Notes under the pieces: model-generated | Database searches by the model: none | What the model was told of the DNA's origin: nothing | What the model saw: only the letters and a program-made list of their open reading frames with translations | Source of the DNA: Cytobacillus eiseniae | GTDB lineage: Bacteria; Bacillota; Bacilli; Bacillales; Cytobacillaceae | DNA: 64,000 nucleotides | Direction of reading: 5' to 3' | Assembly: GCF_017874625.1 (NCBI RefSeq) | Contig: NZ_JAGIKZ010000006.1 | Coordinates: 62,001-126,000, forward strand | Shown: in pieces, positions 1 through 9,959 of the stretch | Position numbering within the stretch: the first letter of the stretch is position 1 | Layout: each line of letters opens with the position of its first letter | Made by a program: the position numbers and the translations under genes

Positions 1-1
1 C

Positions 2-577
2 TTTACAATCACTCAATTCCCGGAAATGGTTCGCTATAAAGCAAGGTTCATAGGGGAGGAATCCATAGAAAAATATCCAAAAGTTGAAGTAATGACACCT
101 GGGGGCGAAATTGTTGATTGGGATGATGAAGAATTAATTCATGAATTGGAAAAAAAATCGAACCGAAAAATATCTACAAAAAAATATCTCCCTTCGCATG
201 TGCCTATTTGTCCAATAGCAGAAGAGCCGATTCAGCTTGTAACGGATGCTTCCTTAGAGGGATTGGAGGAAATTTGGAAGGGTCAGGTAGACTCTAGACG
301 CTTTCGTCCGAATCTACTCATTGCATTAAAAGATAAGGTACCATTTATAGAAGAAACATGGTTTGGCAGACGAATCAAAATAGGAAGAGACGTAGAAATT
401 CAATTAAAAAGACATTGTAAAAGATGTATGATTATTACAGTTAATCCAGAAAATGCAGAAAGAGATCCGAGTTTGCATAAAACGGTTATAAGTGAAAGAA
501 ACAATAATATGGGCGTTTATGCCTCTGTAATTAAAACTGGTGAAATTCATGTAGGGGATGAAGTGCATCTTCTCTAA
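2..577 (+). CDS. MOSC domain protein (5' end outside window)
   Basis: The reading frame is already open at base 2, with sensible codons (FTITQFPE) before the first ATG at 26, so this is the 3' part of a longer gene. The visible part looks like the C-terminal half of a MOSC protein of the MOCOS/YcbX type. It has the RFRPNLLI segment, a basic KRHCKRCMI segment whose cysteines are typical of the sulfur-carrier region, and a GVYASVIKTGEIHVGDEV ending typical of MOSC beta-barrels. The family binds molybdenum cofactor or moves sulfur in the cytoplasm. The substrate cannot be told from sequence. A strong terminator follows 40 bp downstream. Confidence 0.75.
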   Translation, partial: FTITQFPEMVRYKARFIGEESIEKYPKVEVMTPGGEIVDWDDEELIHELEKKSNRKISTKKYLPSHVPICPIAEEPIQLVTDASLEGLEEIWKGQVDSRRFRPNLLIALKDKVPFIEETWFGRRIKIGRDVEIQLKRHCKRCMIITVNPENAERDPSLHKTVISERNNNMGVYASVIKTGEIHVGDEVHLL

Positions 578-619
578 TGAGTTTTGCTTAAAATTAGCGT
601 AAAAAAAGAACAAGATTTC

Positions 620-658
620 AGCAAGCGGATGAGCATATATTTCCGCTTGCTTCTTTTT
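620..658 (+). terminator. Rho-independent terminator of the MOSC gene
   Basis: AGCAAGCGGA at 620-629 pairs with TCCGCTTGCT at 643-652 and is followed by a T-rich run. It ends the MOSC transcript. Confidence 0.85.
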
Positions 659-821
659 ATTATTCTATAAGGATTACTAAATTCGAAAATAGCTATAGAT
701 GTAGTAAAGGGTTTAACTAGTAGGCAATATAAAATAGGTGGTAGGAGGCATCGTAAAAAACAGTGTAAATTGTGTAATCATATCAAGGGAAAAGATAGAA
801 TGTTACGGCTTTTCATATTTA

Positions 822-1146
822 GATATCGGATAGAGGGGATCAGGTTGAGTACCGAGCAGAAAAATAGACGGAGAAATTCCGCTTATTTCGTAATTTTTAA
901 CAAAAAAGGCTTAAATAAGCGGAGAAACTCCGCCTATTGATTCAAAAAATGCAAAAAAGGACAATTTTACATTAAATAAGCGGAAAAATTCCGCTTATTC
1001 CCACGAAAAACGGGTTCATTCTGCATTTAGCCGGAAAATTTCCGCTTATCTTAAGATTGCCCGTTACTCGATTTAGGACAAGAGGTTTTCTTTAGATGAA
1101 AGTAAGGCTATAAGGGGACATTCTTTAGCAGAAGTCATATATTTGC
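822..1146. repeat. Four-palindrome intergenic element, copy A
   Basis: This stretch of the 770-bp gap before the Wadjet operon carries four imperfect palindromes of the form AATAAGCGGAAA-TTTCCGCTTAT, starting at about 863, 913, 974 and 1025. Flanks and spacers align with a second copy at 41627-41950. Palindrome spacing is 50/61/51 here and 51/61/52 there. Shared non-palindromic segments include TTCATTCTGCATTTA and GTTACTCGA. I see no ORF. The MITE at 23602-23922 has a block with the same spacing. The flanking stretches 660-820 and 1147-1300 contain nothing else I can identify. Confidence 0.8.
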
Positions 1147-1349
1147 CTCAACAACTCTTTTTAGAGTAAGTAGTAGAGTGATTTTTTACAAGTCCATGCT
1201 CTATCCGCACACAGCGCTCCACAAACAATGAATGGGTTGTTCCCTAGAGGAAAATCCATTTACCGCCTCATAAGTAACTAGTTTATAATAAATAGATATC
1301 CCTTTTATAATAGGGTACTTTTCTTATGGAAAAAAGTAGAGGCAAGTAG

Positions 1350-2423
1350 GTGATTACAATCAACATCATTGAAACGCGGGTGAGAAGTTTTGTGGAAGAT
1401 ATTCAGCACCCTAAGCAAAAAAAGAAGATTAATATAAATGATTTAGAGCTTCAGCTTCGAAAGCTCTTGGATGATTATTTTGAAATGGACGGGTATTCGT
1501 TGTTCTATCAATCGATTGAGGCAATGCATGTCGAAGGAATATTGACGCCCATTCAAAATAAACAATATAACGGAAGAACACCAGCACTTCATCTATACTA
1601 TTGGGTGAATGTAAAGGTTCAGGAAGATAAATGGGATCGGCTTGAAATGATGAAAGTAAGTGATAGATTTGATTTTTCCTTTTACGAACGTCATCCTGAA
1701 TGGCAAACAAAAGAGGAATGGCTTCGAATTGAAAATGTATATACATTTCTAAAATCTAGTACGGATAGGGAAATGGTATCTGTGGAGGAAAGAAGTCTCG
1801 AACTGTTTGGACATGAAAAGTTTTTAGTGGATTCGGATAACTTCCCTGATGGCAAAGGATTTTTAACGCGAATTGGAGTAACGGAAAATCAGTTGAAAAT
1901 GGTGAATTATGGGGAGCCTTTTGTCTTTTGGATGAAGCAGGGAAAAGAAATAAAAGACATTCGAAGGGTTCTTATTGTTGAGAATCTATCTTTCTTTCAT
2001 ACGTCCATTCAGCTTTTAGAAGCCAATAGATTAGACTATGAGCCTGAACTGATTATATATGGCGAAGGAACAAAGATCGAACGGAGTTTCTCCTTTTTCA
2101 ATCAGATGTTCCCCGCTAAGCCGTATTTATTCTATTATGCAGGGGATTTGGATGCGGCAGGATGCGGCATCCTCATTCGACTGATTCAAAAGTATCCCGA
2201 TTGCTCGATACAGCCGGCGTTGAAAATTTATCGCAAAATGCTTGATTGTCTAGAACAAAAAAACAACCAAAAACAAGGACAGAATCAAAATCCCAGATAC
2301 CGAGATGAATTTATTCAATGGTTTACTGAGGAGGAACAAGCGGTTTTAATCCAATTATGGGAGGAAAAAAAGCGGATTCCGCAGGAAGTACTAACAGTTG
2401 AAACATGGGGGAGATGGATGTGA
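1350..2423 (+). CDS. jetD: Wadjet protein JetD (Toprim-type nuclease subunit, DUF2220-like)
   Basis: This is the first gene of a four-gene Wadjet operon. The C-terminal half has Toprim signatures: VLIVEN with Glu at about residue 211, and YYAGDLDAAG with the two Asp at about 266 and 268. These are the metal-binding residues with which JetD cuts plasmid DNA after the SMC complex has extruded it. The length of 357 residues fits the family. The start is GTG at 1350, with AGAGG seven bases upstream. The last codons overlap the next gene (GTGA), so translation is coupled. The order D-A-B-C differs from the A-B-C-D of type I Wadjet and suggests another subtype, perhaps type II; I am not certain of the subtype. 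A possible -10 (TATAAT) lies at 1306-1311. Confidence 0.85.
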   Translation: MITINIIETRVRSFVEDIQHPKQKKKININDLELQLRKLLDDYFEMDGYSLFYQSIEAMHVEGILTPIQNKQYNGRTPALHLYYWVNVKVQEDKWDRLEMMKVSDRFDFSFYERHPEWQTKEEWLRIENVYTFLKSSTDREMVSVEERSLELFGHEKFLVDSDNFPDGKGFLTRIGVTENQLKMVNYGEPFVFWMKQGKEIKDIRRVLIVENLSFFHTSIQLLEANRLDYEPELIIYGEGTKIERSFSFFNQMFPAKPYLFYYAGDLDAAGCGILIRLIQKYPDCSIQPALKIYRKMLDCLEQKNNQKQGQNQNPRYRDEFIQWFTEEEQAVLIQLWEEKKRIPQEVLTVETWGRWM

Positions 2424-3928
2424 ACGAGTCATGGGAAGGGTTTGCTCAGAGGATGCAGCGATTGAATCCTCTGTTTGAACTTGGGAGAGGAATGGATGTT
2501 GGAGAGCTAAAGCCCCATATCCAGACGATTCTGATGCAAGTGCTCCTCACCATTTTTTACCGAGAATTAAATGATGATGACAATCGACGTAAGATAGATA
2601 TTAAATACATGGTTGAAGATGCCATTAAGGAAATGAAGCTTTTAGCAGATGAAAAGCAAATTGATCGGATTACGGGTGGTCTTCTTTATTCAGGAAAGGA
2701 AGAGTTTAGTAAGCCTTTTGAAGCCTTGTATTATGATGAAATCAGAGGTTCATGGGAAACTCAGACTTTCCGCTATGTCACGATGGATGAACTGTATACA
2801 AATTTAGAGATAGGCGGCTCTATCGTTTATAAGCTTACAGAGGTTGCACAGGAACTGATATTTATGAGTCGGGAAATGGCAGAGGAATTCTCGATTACCA
2901 TTGAGCAGCTTTATAGTATGCAGCTTATTAAAAATGGGAATTTCAGAAAAGCTACCCGAAACCTTGATCATCTTATTTCAAGAGTGAACCGCCTAATGTC
3001 TAGGGAGTTTTCCTTTCAGAAGGAAATGATTAATAATCCAAAAATCCTCTTAATGGAAGAGGAGTGGCAAAGGGCTGATAACCGAGAAGAGATTGAAAAA
3101 CAGTTTGAAGAAGAAAAAAGTCATTTCCGTACGATCACGAGCATGATCGAAAAAACAAAGCGAAGAAATGAGGAAGATGATTATATTCAGAAGGAACTGA
3201 TTCTTCTGCAGGAGAAAATTGGTCATACAAGGCAATTGCATGATCGGTTTGCCAAGCTCGTCATCCAAAATATTTCCTATGAGATGAAGCTAAAGGTGGA
3301 AAATCCTTCGCTGTTTTGGGAAAACAGTCTCGTCTCTTTCCGGGAGCATTTTTATGAAAATTGGTTCATGAAAGAAGGTTTTTCTCGTTTTGAAGAAATC
3401 GAAAACGTATTAGCACCTTTATTTTCAACAAAAAATGAATTTATTTTGCCACTTGATTGGATTTGGGGTGAGCAAGAATTCGATGAAAAGAACCAAGCAG
3501 ATGAAGTGGAAGAAGAGGCACCACAGGAAAACATCACAACTCAACGCGTGACAAATTGGGATTCAGTTATTAAGGCTTGGAGCTATGTCTTTCAATACTT
3601 ACAAACCTATCGTGAATTTTCTATAGCTGATTTAGCAGATTTGCCATTAGAAGTGCAGGATTTGTGGGTAGAGGAATCGGAAACGATTGATTTATGGATG
3701 ATGTTTGATAAAAAGCCATTGAAAGTTCAAGTGATGCACCGAAAACTAGAAACATTGAGTGATGAGAGAGAGATTCTTCTTTATAAATTAATGCAGGAAT
3801 ATCCCCAATTTCAAATGTTTGAGGGCTTGAAGATATATACAGAATTTGATTACCGAGCAGAACCACTCCTATGGCACCGAATGAAAATATCCCCTTTTAA
3901 AATTTGTGTACAGGAGGAGAAACGATGA
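2420..3928 (+). CDS. jetA: Wadjet protein JetA (MukF-like kleisin)
   Basis: This is a mostly helical acidic protein of about 500 residues, second in the operon. Position, size and partners identify it as the kleisin-like JetA that bridges JetC ATPase heads and binds JetB. The N-terminal part (RLNPLFELGRGMDVGELKPHIQ...) looks like a winged-helix domain. The middle (about residues 170-310) is rich in Glu/Lys helices, and the C-terminal part may be a second winged helix. I chose GTG 2420 because it overlaps the jetD stop as GTGA and has GGGGGAG six bases upstream. In-frame ATGs at 2405 and 2414 are possible. Identification rests mainly on synteny. Confidence 0.75.
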   Translation: MNESWEGFAQRMQRLNPLFELGRGMDVGELKPHIQTILMQVLLTIFYRELNDDDNRRKIDIKYMVEDAIKEMKLLADEKQIDRITGGLLYSGKEEFSKPFEALYYDEIRGSWETQTFRYVTMDELYTNLEIGGSIVYKLTEVAQELIFMSREMAEEFSITIEQLYSMQLIKNGNFRKATRNLDHLISRVNRLMSREFSFQKEMINNPKILLMEEEWQRADNREEIEKQFEEEKSHFRTITSMIEKTKRRNEEDDYIQKELILLQEKIGHTRQLHDRFAKLVIQNISYEMKLKVENPSLFWENSLVSFREHFYENWFMKEGFSRFEEIENVLAPLFSTKNEFILPLDWIWGEQEFDEKNQADEVEEEAPQENITTQRVTNWDSVIKAWSYVFQYLQTYREFSIADLADLPLEVQDLWVEESETIDLWMMFDKKPLKVQVMHRKLETLSDEREILLYKLMQEYPQFQMFEGLKIYTEFDYRAEPLLWHRMKISPFKICVQEEKR

Positions 3929-4662
3929 ATGCAGAAACGATAAAAAAAGCATCACAAGTTTATTTTACCCTTTTAAAAGAGAAAGTGATTGATGAAAATA
4001 GTGAGCATTTTCAAGTGTATTTTGAACCAGATGTAAGGCAGACAGTGCTTTTATTAGCAGATGAATCCGGTACATATATTATTGAAGCTCCAAAGCGTAT
4101 TCATTTGGTAGTCCAGCCTACAGGGTCAGTCTTTGCTACAAATTTCACCCATATGAAGAATAAGCATCGGCAAGTCGAAACGAAAAAACACTTCCAACTT
4201 ATGAGTATCATTATCATGTGCTTTTTGGCAAGTATTGACCGAAACCAGGCTGCTAAAGTACGTACGAAGCGGGAAGGAATAAGCTATTATGCTCTAGAAA
4301 GACAAGTGAATGATCTTATTATGAATTGGGCTAGTATGCTGAATGGAAATCCTCGCTTAGGGGAAGAAGAACGGATTGATATGAAGGAAGCTGTTACAGT
4401 CTGGAAGAACATGGAGGTCGACACAGACGATTATGGAATAAAGAAAGGCAATCGTCGGACGAGAATCGGTTTAATTGCGGGTAGCATGCGGCTGTTAGAG
4501 ACAGAAGGTTTGATTGTCATTCTAGACAGGGACGATATACCTAAGGTGATTCCCCGAAATGAGTTATTTGAGCGAATAGAATATTTATACCATGATTATG
4601 ATCGATACGAGATGTTTAAAAAATTGATGACAACAGAGGAGGATGAGCATGCCGAAAATTAA
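3925..4662 (+). CDS. jetB: Wadjet protein JetB (MukE-like subunit)
   Basis: This 245-residue protein sits third in the operon. Its start codon overlaps the jetA stop (ATGA at 3925) and AGGAGGA lies seven bases upstream. It has predicted winged-helix character in the C-terminal half (RTRIGLIAGSMRLLETEGLIVILDRDDIPKVIPRN), as expected for the MukE-like subunit that associates with the kleisin. Recognition rests on size and operon position more than on any catalytic motif. The end overlaps jetC by 14 bases. Confidence 0.75.
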   Translation: MNAETIKKASQVYFTLLKEKVIDENSEHFQVYFEPDVRQTVLLLADESGTYIIEAPKRIHLVVQPTGSVFATNFTHMKNKHRQVETKKHFQLMSIIIMCFLASIDRNQAAKVRTKREGISYYALERQVNDLIMNWASMLNGNPRLGEEERIDMKEAVTVWKNMEVDTDDYGIKKGNRRTRIGLIAGSMRLLETEGLIVILDRDDIPKVIPRNELFERIEYLYHDYDRYEMFKKLMTTEEDEHAEN

Positions 4663-7600
4663 CCAAATTAGAATTGTAGGCCTCAAGTATGATGGCATGC
4701 AAAAGCAATATAAGGACACCACATTCCACTTCCATAATGAGAGTACATCATCAAATGGCCTCATTGCCATGATGAACGGTGGTGGAAAAGGCGTGTTCCT
4801 GCAAACAATCTTCCAAGTCATTAAGCCAGGAACATCTTGGGGAAAACAAAACAACCGTTATTATCAGCAGTTCTTTTTTAATAATAAAGAACAATTTATT
4901 CCATATACGTTTCATGTTGTGATTGAATGGGAATTGGATGGTGCTGACAGAAGACATCTGATCACTGGAGGAATGTTCTCAGCAGAACAGCGGATTTCCA
5001 TGAATGATGAAGGTGACAATGAAAGGAAGTCCTTGGAGCAAGAAGCGAAAATAGTTCCAAATATAACTTTTTACACAAGAGAATTTGAACGGAATGAAGT
5101 AGCTACCCTTGAGCATATTCCACTATTTGAAAATGATGAAGTTGCAGAAACAGAAGGCTTGAAGGATTACCTGAAATGGAATGGCTATGATGTATACCGT
5201 GATACGAAGAAGCATTATCGTATCCTAGATACTTACGGAATTAACCGTAAAGACTGGGATATTATGAAGGATATCAATAAAGATGAAGGTGGAGTTGGAA
5301 AATATTTTGAGGGAGCGGAGGATGATCATTCCTTATTCCAAAAAAGAATTATTCCGACGGTAAGCCAAGTATTGCATCGAACGGAGCATCAAAAGAACGA
5401 CCTTGTAGAAATCTTCAAGAGTCAGGCAAGCATTGCAAAGGATCTGCCAATTCTATTAAAAAGAGAACAAGCCCATAAAGAATTTTTAGAGGATATCGTC
5501 CCATTCGAGGAGTACTTAGTTAAAGGAATCGAACATAAGGAAATTGTTGATGAAAGCATTAAAGTGGGCAGACAATTTCTTGGAGCTTTGGAGCATCTGA
5601 AGCAAACGGAGGAAGAAACACAGCTGTCTTTAGAGAAAGAATTAGAAAAGTTAACGATAATGCAAGTGGATCTACGCTTTCAAAAAGATAATTTGGAATA
5701 TGCTAAAGCCCATCGAGAGGTTCTTGATTGGGAGCAAAAGGTTAAAGAAGAAAAGAAGAAGCATGAAGACTTGGAAACGGCTGTTACAGCAAAGCAGGAG
5801 AGAAAAGAAGAGCTCTCTTTTCAACTTCTTTTGAAGGAGTGGCATGAATACGAACAAACCATTCGCACTCTTTCACAGCAGATTGCCACACTGGAGCAAA
5901 ATAGTGGATTAGAGCAAGTGAACCAGAGAATGGACGAGGTTAAAAGGAAAGTAGCAGCTGAATGGGAGCAAGCGCTTCAAAAATTACAAGAAGCTGTGAA
6001 GCAACATGTAGGCTATCAAAAATTCCTAAAGAAAAAAGAAGCAGAGCTTTCTCAGCAAGATAAACAAAAGACAAAGGAAATTGCTCAAGTTACTACAGAA
6101 ATTGATTTCCTTTATACTCAAATTCATGACTTTGCCACGAATGAAGAAGCGCTCATTCAAGAATTTGGTGATCGTATTACCTATGATATGCAGGGATTTA
6201 TTGAAAATTTAACGAAACAAATAGAAACAAAAAAGACAAGACTCCAAGAACTGCAAGATGAGGAGAAAGCATCGAATGAAAAACAAAATCAACTAGCAGA
6301 AGCAAATGGAACACTTGTTCAATCCATTCAGCATACAGAGGAAAAGTGGGGAGAATTAAAGGCTGAAAATGAAAGACAGAAGCAAAAGGAAGCAAAGCTT
6401 TATGAGAACCTTCAAGGATTGTTAACGGATGTCTCAGTCCCATTTACAAACTCTTTATTATCGAATTACTCCTTGCAGATTGAAGAAATGCTCATGCAAA
6501 ATCGACAAGAAGCGGAGCAAGTCAAAAAAGAGCTTTGGGAATCCCAGTTGGATCATACGTTAAATGATGAGCCTTTTTGGATTGCCAATAAAGATGTGAA
6601 GGAGTTAAAGGAATGGATTGATGAGAAAACAGGCATTGATGTTTTTTATGGTTCCCAATTTCTACAGTCTTTAAGTGCTGAGGAAATAGCCAATTACTTG
6701 ATTGCATATCCACTGCTTCCATATGGATTAGTCGTTAATCAGCATCAATGGCAAAAAATAAATCATCAGATTCTTTCTGTAAGAAAGTTTAATAGTCCTG
6801 TTCCTATTTTTTTGCGAGAGGAAATGAACAAAAGCAATACAAATGCGGAAGAAGGATTTGTGTTGCTATATGGTACGGAACGAGAACTATTAACAGATAA
6901 ACAATCATTCACCAACTGGAAAATCAAGATTTCTAAACAAATAGAAGAGAAGATGGATACGCTTAATGAAATCGAAAAAACAGAAAATGCATTGAGACGT
7001 ATTTTGACAGAAATCGATCGCTTTCTATCCAAAAACCTTTCTATTGATATTGAAAAGGCAATCAGTCAAGAACAGAATGCTCTTCAAGTAAAGAAAGTAA
7101 AATTACAGGACATTACAAATCAAGCAGAAAAAGAAAAAGAGCTACAGCTTCAGCTAAAAGAGCAGATAGAGAAGGCATTAAAAAAGATAGATAAGCTTTC
7201 AAAGGATGTAGAAGTATTAGAAGATTTTGAGCATAAAAGAGTTATTCATAAAGAAAACCAACGGGTGAAGCTGGAGAAGGAAAAACAAAAGGAAGTATTT
7301 GTCGGCAAGCAAGAGGAAATCAGCAATGAGCATCAAACGATTGTTAACTTAACAGTTCAGTGGAACCAAACGTATTTGGAATGGAAGCTGAAAACAGAAC
7401 AAAATATAAAAGAGATTGCGCTTTTCATTGAGGAAGCGGCGTTTCCTTCTGATGAAAAAGCAGACCGAAGTGAGGAGATTCCAAACCTTTCTCTGCATCA
7501 TTTAGAAGAAATCAATGGGAGCATGGACGAGCTAAAGCAGCTTCAAAAATCAAAGGAAGAGCAAGCGCGAGAATTACTCATTATTCAAGCTAAGAAAGAA

Positions 7601-9118
7601 ACGGAACAGAAGCAGCAAAAGAAATTAGAGAAAAAGCTGAATGCTCATCGGGAGGACTGGAATGAAGCGCCAGAGCCGAATGAACCGATTAGTATAGTAG
7701 AAACGATGCTGCAGACTGCACAAAAGGAAGCGAAACAGGCAGAAAAGGAAGAACGTGAACAGGGAACGGCGGTAACGAAAGCGGAAACGACCTTGGATCA
7801 TGCGAAGGTACAGCGTGATAAAGCAGGTAAAAAAGCAGCAAAACATGAACAGCAGCCACAAGAATGGGAAGAGCTTGACTTAAAGATAAAAGAAGTTGAA
7901 ATCATTGACCTCACAAAGAAGACAAAAGAGCAAATCAAGCAAACAGAGAGCCTCCAGAAAGAAGCCGAAACAAAAATGGCTGGCTATGAAGGGGATTTGT
8001 TAACTTTATCGGTGATTCTCAAGAAGGAAGCAGCCGTATTCACAAATGATGACATCAAAAAAATCAAGAGTCAGGGAAAAGCTTGTATCCTAACCTGGTG
8101 TGAAGAGCATCAAGCGATTCAAGAGGAAGGCCAGGAGAAGCATGCGAAAATTGAGCAGTCCTTAAGAAACCTAAAACTCACAATTGAAGGGAAGAATTGG
8201 GAGATTCGCTTCAAAAATGAAGTATTAACGACTCTAGACCATTTGGATACGAGGCATTATACCCATATTCAAAGTGTTGTAAAGAATATGAAGCTCTTCT
8301 CACAAAGCGGCTTGGAGCAGCTAGAACGTGATAAGGAAAGGGCAGAGAGGGCGCAAAGCTTCTGGGCAAGCCGTGCCAGCATGAAGGTTATGAGTATTTC
8401 AGAGGCAATCCGTTCGATGATTGCAAAAATGAAGCTGAAAAATGAGCGTGGTTCATTCCCTCTTGTTCATTTAAAAGAGGATATATTACCGAAAAAGCCT
8501 GAGGATGTTGAACCACTTTTGAAGCAGCATTTCGTCTCGTCTATTAACAAAATTACAAAGCAATTTGATTTGATCGATGACCAGAATCGTGCATTAGATC
8601 AAGAAATAAAGGAGCTCATTAGTGATGAGCAAATTTTATTTGTTTCACTAAGGAATCGATACCCAGAATTACTTGTCTATAACATGAGAACAGATAATGC
8701 CTTTATGTATGGGAAACCGCAAAAGGAGCATTACTCAACATGGCAAACGATCAATCAGGGCTCAAAGACAAAATCAGATGGCAGTGGCGGACAAAAATTA
8801 TCAGCTCGAATGGTTATGATGATGATGCTATTATCAGTGAAGAGTGAAACGGATCAGAGCTGGGTACCATTAGTATGTGATAATCCATTTGGACAAGCGG
8901 CTTCGGCACATGTCCTAGACCCTATTTTTGCTGTTGCGGAGAAGCTGAAATTCCAATTCATTGTCGTTACTCCACCAGAACTGGTGAAAACGGAGATTAG
9001 CCAAAGGTTTGATGCCTACTACAAACTCGATTTCATTCGTGAAAATGGAAAAGAAATTGTTTCTGACACGATTATTCCTGCGTTTCGGATCTATCAAGGT
9101 GAGAAAGTGGGCCAATAG
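4649..9118 (+). CDS. jetC: Wadjet protein JetC (SMC/MukB-like ATPase)
   Basis: This protein of about 1489 residues is the motor of the Wadjet complex, which extrudes circular DNA so that JetD can cut it. The P-loop variant MMNGGGKGVFLQ lies at about residues 42-52 (Lys at about 47). Long Glu/Lys/Gln coiled coils fill about 290-1250 and are interrupted by a globular hinge-like part near 640-760. The ABC signature SGGQKLSARM and the Walker B/D-loop PLVCDNPFGQAASAHVLDP lie near 1380-1425. The residue after the Walker B Asp is Asn (about 1412), not the usual Glu. I chose ATG 4649 because AGAGGAGG at 4635-4642 is correctly spaced for it and too close to ATG 4643. Confidence 0.85.
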   Translation: MPKINQIRIVGLKYDGMQKQYKDTTFHFHNESTSSNGLIAMMNGGGKGVFLQTIFQVIKPGTSWGKQNNRYYQQFFFNNKEQFIPYTFHVVIEWELDGADRRHLITGGMFSAEQRISMNDEGDNERKSLEQEAKIVPNITFYTREFERNEVATLEHIPLFENDEVAETEGLKDYLKWNGYDVYRDTKKHYRILDTYGINRKDWDIMKDINKDEGGVGKYFEGAEDDHSLFQKRIIPTVSQVLHRTEHQKNDLVEIFKSQASIAKDLPILLKREQAHKEFLEDIVPFEEYLVKGIEHKEIVDESIKVGRQFLGALEHLKQTEEETQLSLEKELEKLTIMQVDLRFQKDNLEYAKAHREVLDWEQKVKEEKKKHEDLETAVTAKQERKEELSFQLLLKEWHEYEQTIRTLSQQIATLEQNSGLEQVNQRMDEVKRKVAAEWEQALQKLQEAVKQHVGYQKFLKKKEAELSQQDKQKTKEIAQVTTEIDFLYTQIHDFATNEEALIQEFGDRITYDMQGFIENLTKQIETKKTRLQELQDEEKASNEKQNQLAEANGTLVQSIQHTEEKWGELKAENERQKQKEAKLYENLQGLLTDVSVPFTNSLLSNYSLQIEEMLMQNRQEAEQVKKELWESQLDHTLNDEPFWIANKDVKELKEWIDEKTGIDVFYGSQFLQSLSAEEIANYLIAYPLLPYGLVVNQHQWQKINHQILSVRKFNSPVPIFLREEMNKSNTNAEEGFVLLYGTERELLTDKQSFTNWKIKISKQIEEKMDTLNEIEKTENALRRILTEIDRFLSKNLSIDIEKAISQEQNALQVKKVKLQDITNQAEKEKELQLQLKEQIEKALKKIDKLSKDVEVLEDFEHKRVIHKENQRVKLEKEKQKEVFVGKQEEISNEHQTIVNLTVQWNQTYLEWKLKTEQNIKEIALFIEEAAFPSDEKADRSEEIPNLSLHHLEEINGSMDELKQLQKSKEEQARELLIIQAKKETEQKQQKKLEKKLNAHREDWNEAPEPNEPISIVETMLQTAQKEAKQAEKEEREQGTAVTKAETTLDHAKVQRDKAGKKAAKHEQQPQEWEELDLKIKEVEIIDLTKKTKEQIKQTESLQKEAETKMAGYEGDLLTLSVILKKEAAVFTNDDIKKIKSQGKACILTWCEEHQAIQEEGQEKHAKIEQSLRNLKLTIEGKNWEIRFKNEVLTTLDHLDTRHYTHIQSVVKNMKLFSQSGLEQLERDKERAERAQSFWASRASMKVMSISEAIRSMIAKMKLKNERGSFPLVHLKEDILPKKPEDVEPLLKQHFVSSINKITKQFDLIDDQNRALDQEIKELISDEQILFVSLRNRYPELLVYNMRTDNAFMYGKPQKEHYSTWQTINQGSKTKSDGSGGQKLSARMVMMMMLLSVKSETDQSWVPLVCDNPFGQAASAHVLDPIFAVAEKLKFQFIVVTPPELVKTEISQRFDAYYKLDFIRENGKEIVSDTIIPAFRIYQGEKVGQ

Positions 9119-9407
9119 GGCAGATAACTTGTAAATTGTGTAATTCGTTCTAAGGATATTTTTCAATGAATTCCATCAAAAAATCAATTTATGAAAAGGG
9201 ATATAGGCAAGTGAAGAAGAATCCATTCTACAGCAAATTCACTTATGAATGTCCATTTTCAACATTAATAGTATATGGTGAACATGCATAATCAAGAAAG
9301 TTGAGCTTCACTTGCTTTCTGATAGGAAACGAGTTGCTTTAAGTTATACGTTCTATTTAATAATCAAAAGAAATTAAAAAACTTAGTAGAAAAGGAGTCG
9401 GTTTATA

Positions 9408-9806
9408 ATGGAAAAGGTTATCCCTTTCTTAATGTTCCAAAATGGCAAGGCAGAAGAGGCGATGAATTTTTACACCTCGCTTATAGAGGATTCGGAAATT
9501 ACCAACATTATTCGATACGGAGCGAATGAATCTGGGGACGAAGGAACGGTGATGCAGGCTACATTTACTTTAAAGGGGCAAGAATTTATGTGCATTGATA
9601 GTCATGTGACACATCAGTTTGCCTTTACCCCTTCTTTCTCCATTTATGTTACTTGTCATACTGAAAATGAACTTGATACACTTTATCAAAAGCTAAGTGA
9701 AGGTGGACAAGAACTTATGCCACTAGGTGATTATGGATTTAGTAAGAAATTTGGCTGGGTAAATGATAAGTTCGGGGTTTCTTGGCAATTAGATCTGCCT
9801 AGATAA
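9408..9806 (+). CDS. VOC / PhnB-like superfamily protein
   Basis: This 132-residue single-domain protein has paired beta-alpha-beta motifs of the vicinal-oxygen-chelate fold. It begins MEKVIPFLMFQNGKAEEAMNFY, typical of the PhnB/YjdN group (often annotated 3-demethylubiquinone-9 3-methyltransferase-like), and ends with the characteristic YGFSKKFGWVNDKFGVSWQ. Members are cytosolic; most have no assigned reaction, so none is proposed. A good RBS (AAAGGAG) precedes ATG 9408, and the gene is monocistronic with its own terminator. Confidence 0.8.
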   Translation: MEKVIPFLMFQNGKAEEAMNFYTSLIEDSEITNIIRYGANESGDEGTVMQATFTLKGQEFMCIDSHVTHQFAFTPSFSIYVTCHTENELDTLYQKLSEGGQELMPLGDYGFSKKFGWVNDKFGVSWQLDLPR

Positions 9807-9818
9807 TATTGTTAAGCA

Positions 9819-9851
9819 AGAGCACGGGATAGAAAGTTTCCGTGCTTTTAT
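9819..9851 (+). terminator. Terminator of the VOC gene
   Basis: Stem AGCACGGGA / TTCCGTGCT is followed by TTTTATTAT. It separates the VOC gene from the sensor kinase. Confidence 0.75.
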
Positions 9852-9959
9852 TATGGGAAAAACTTGGATGAAAAAGTTGGGACGAGTATGTCTGGTGATG
9901 GAATTGATTAAGTGATACGATACAAATGAGTTGTACTCCCATAAGGAAGGGACTATTCG

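Noticed and set aside
822-1146. Treating the four-palindrome block as a CRISPR-like array
   Set aside because: Only four units, palindromes vary in sequence, spacers are conserved between copies, and no Cas genes are adjacent.
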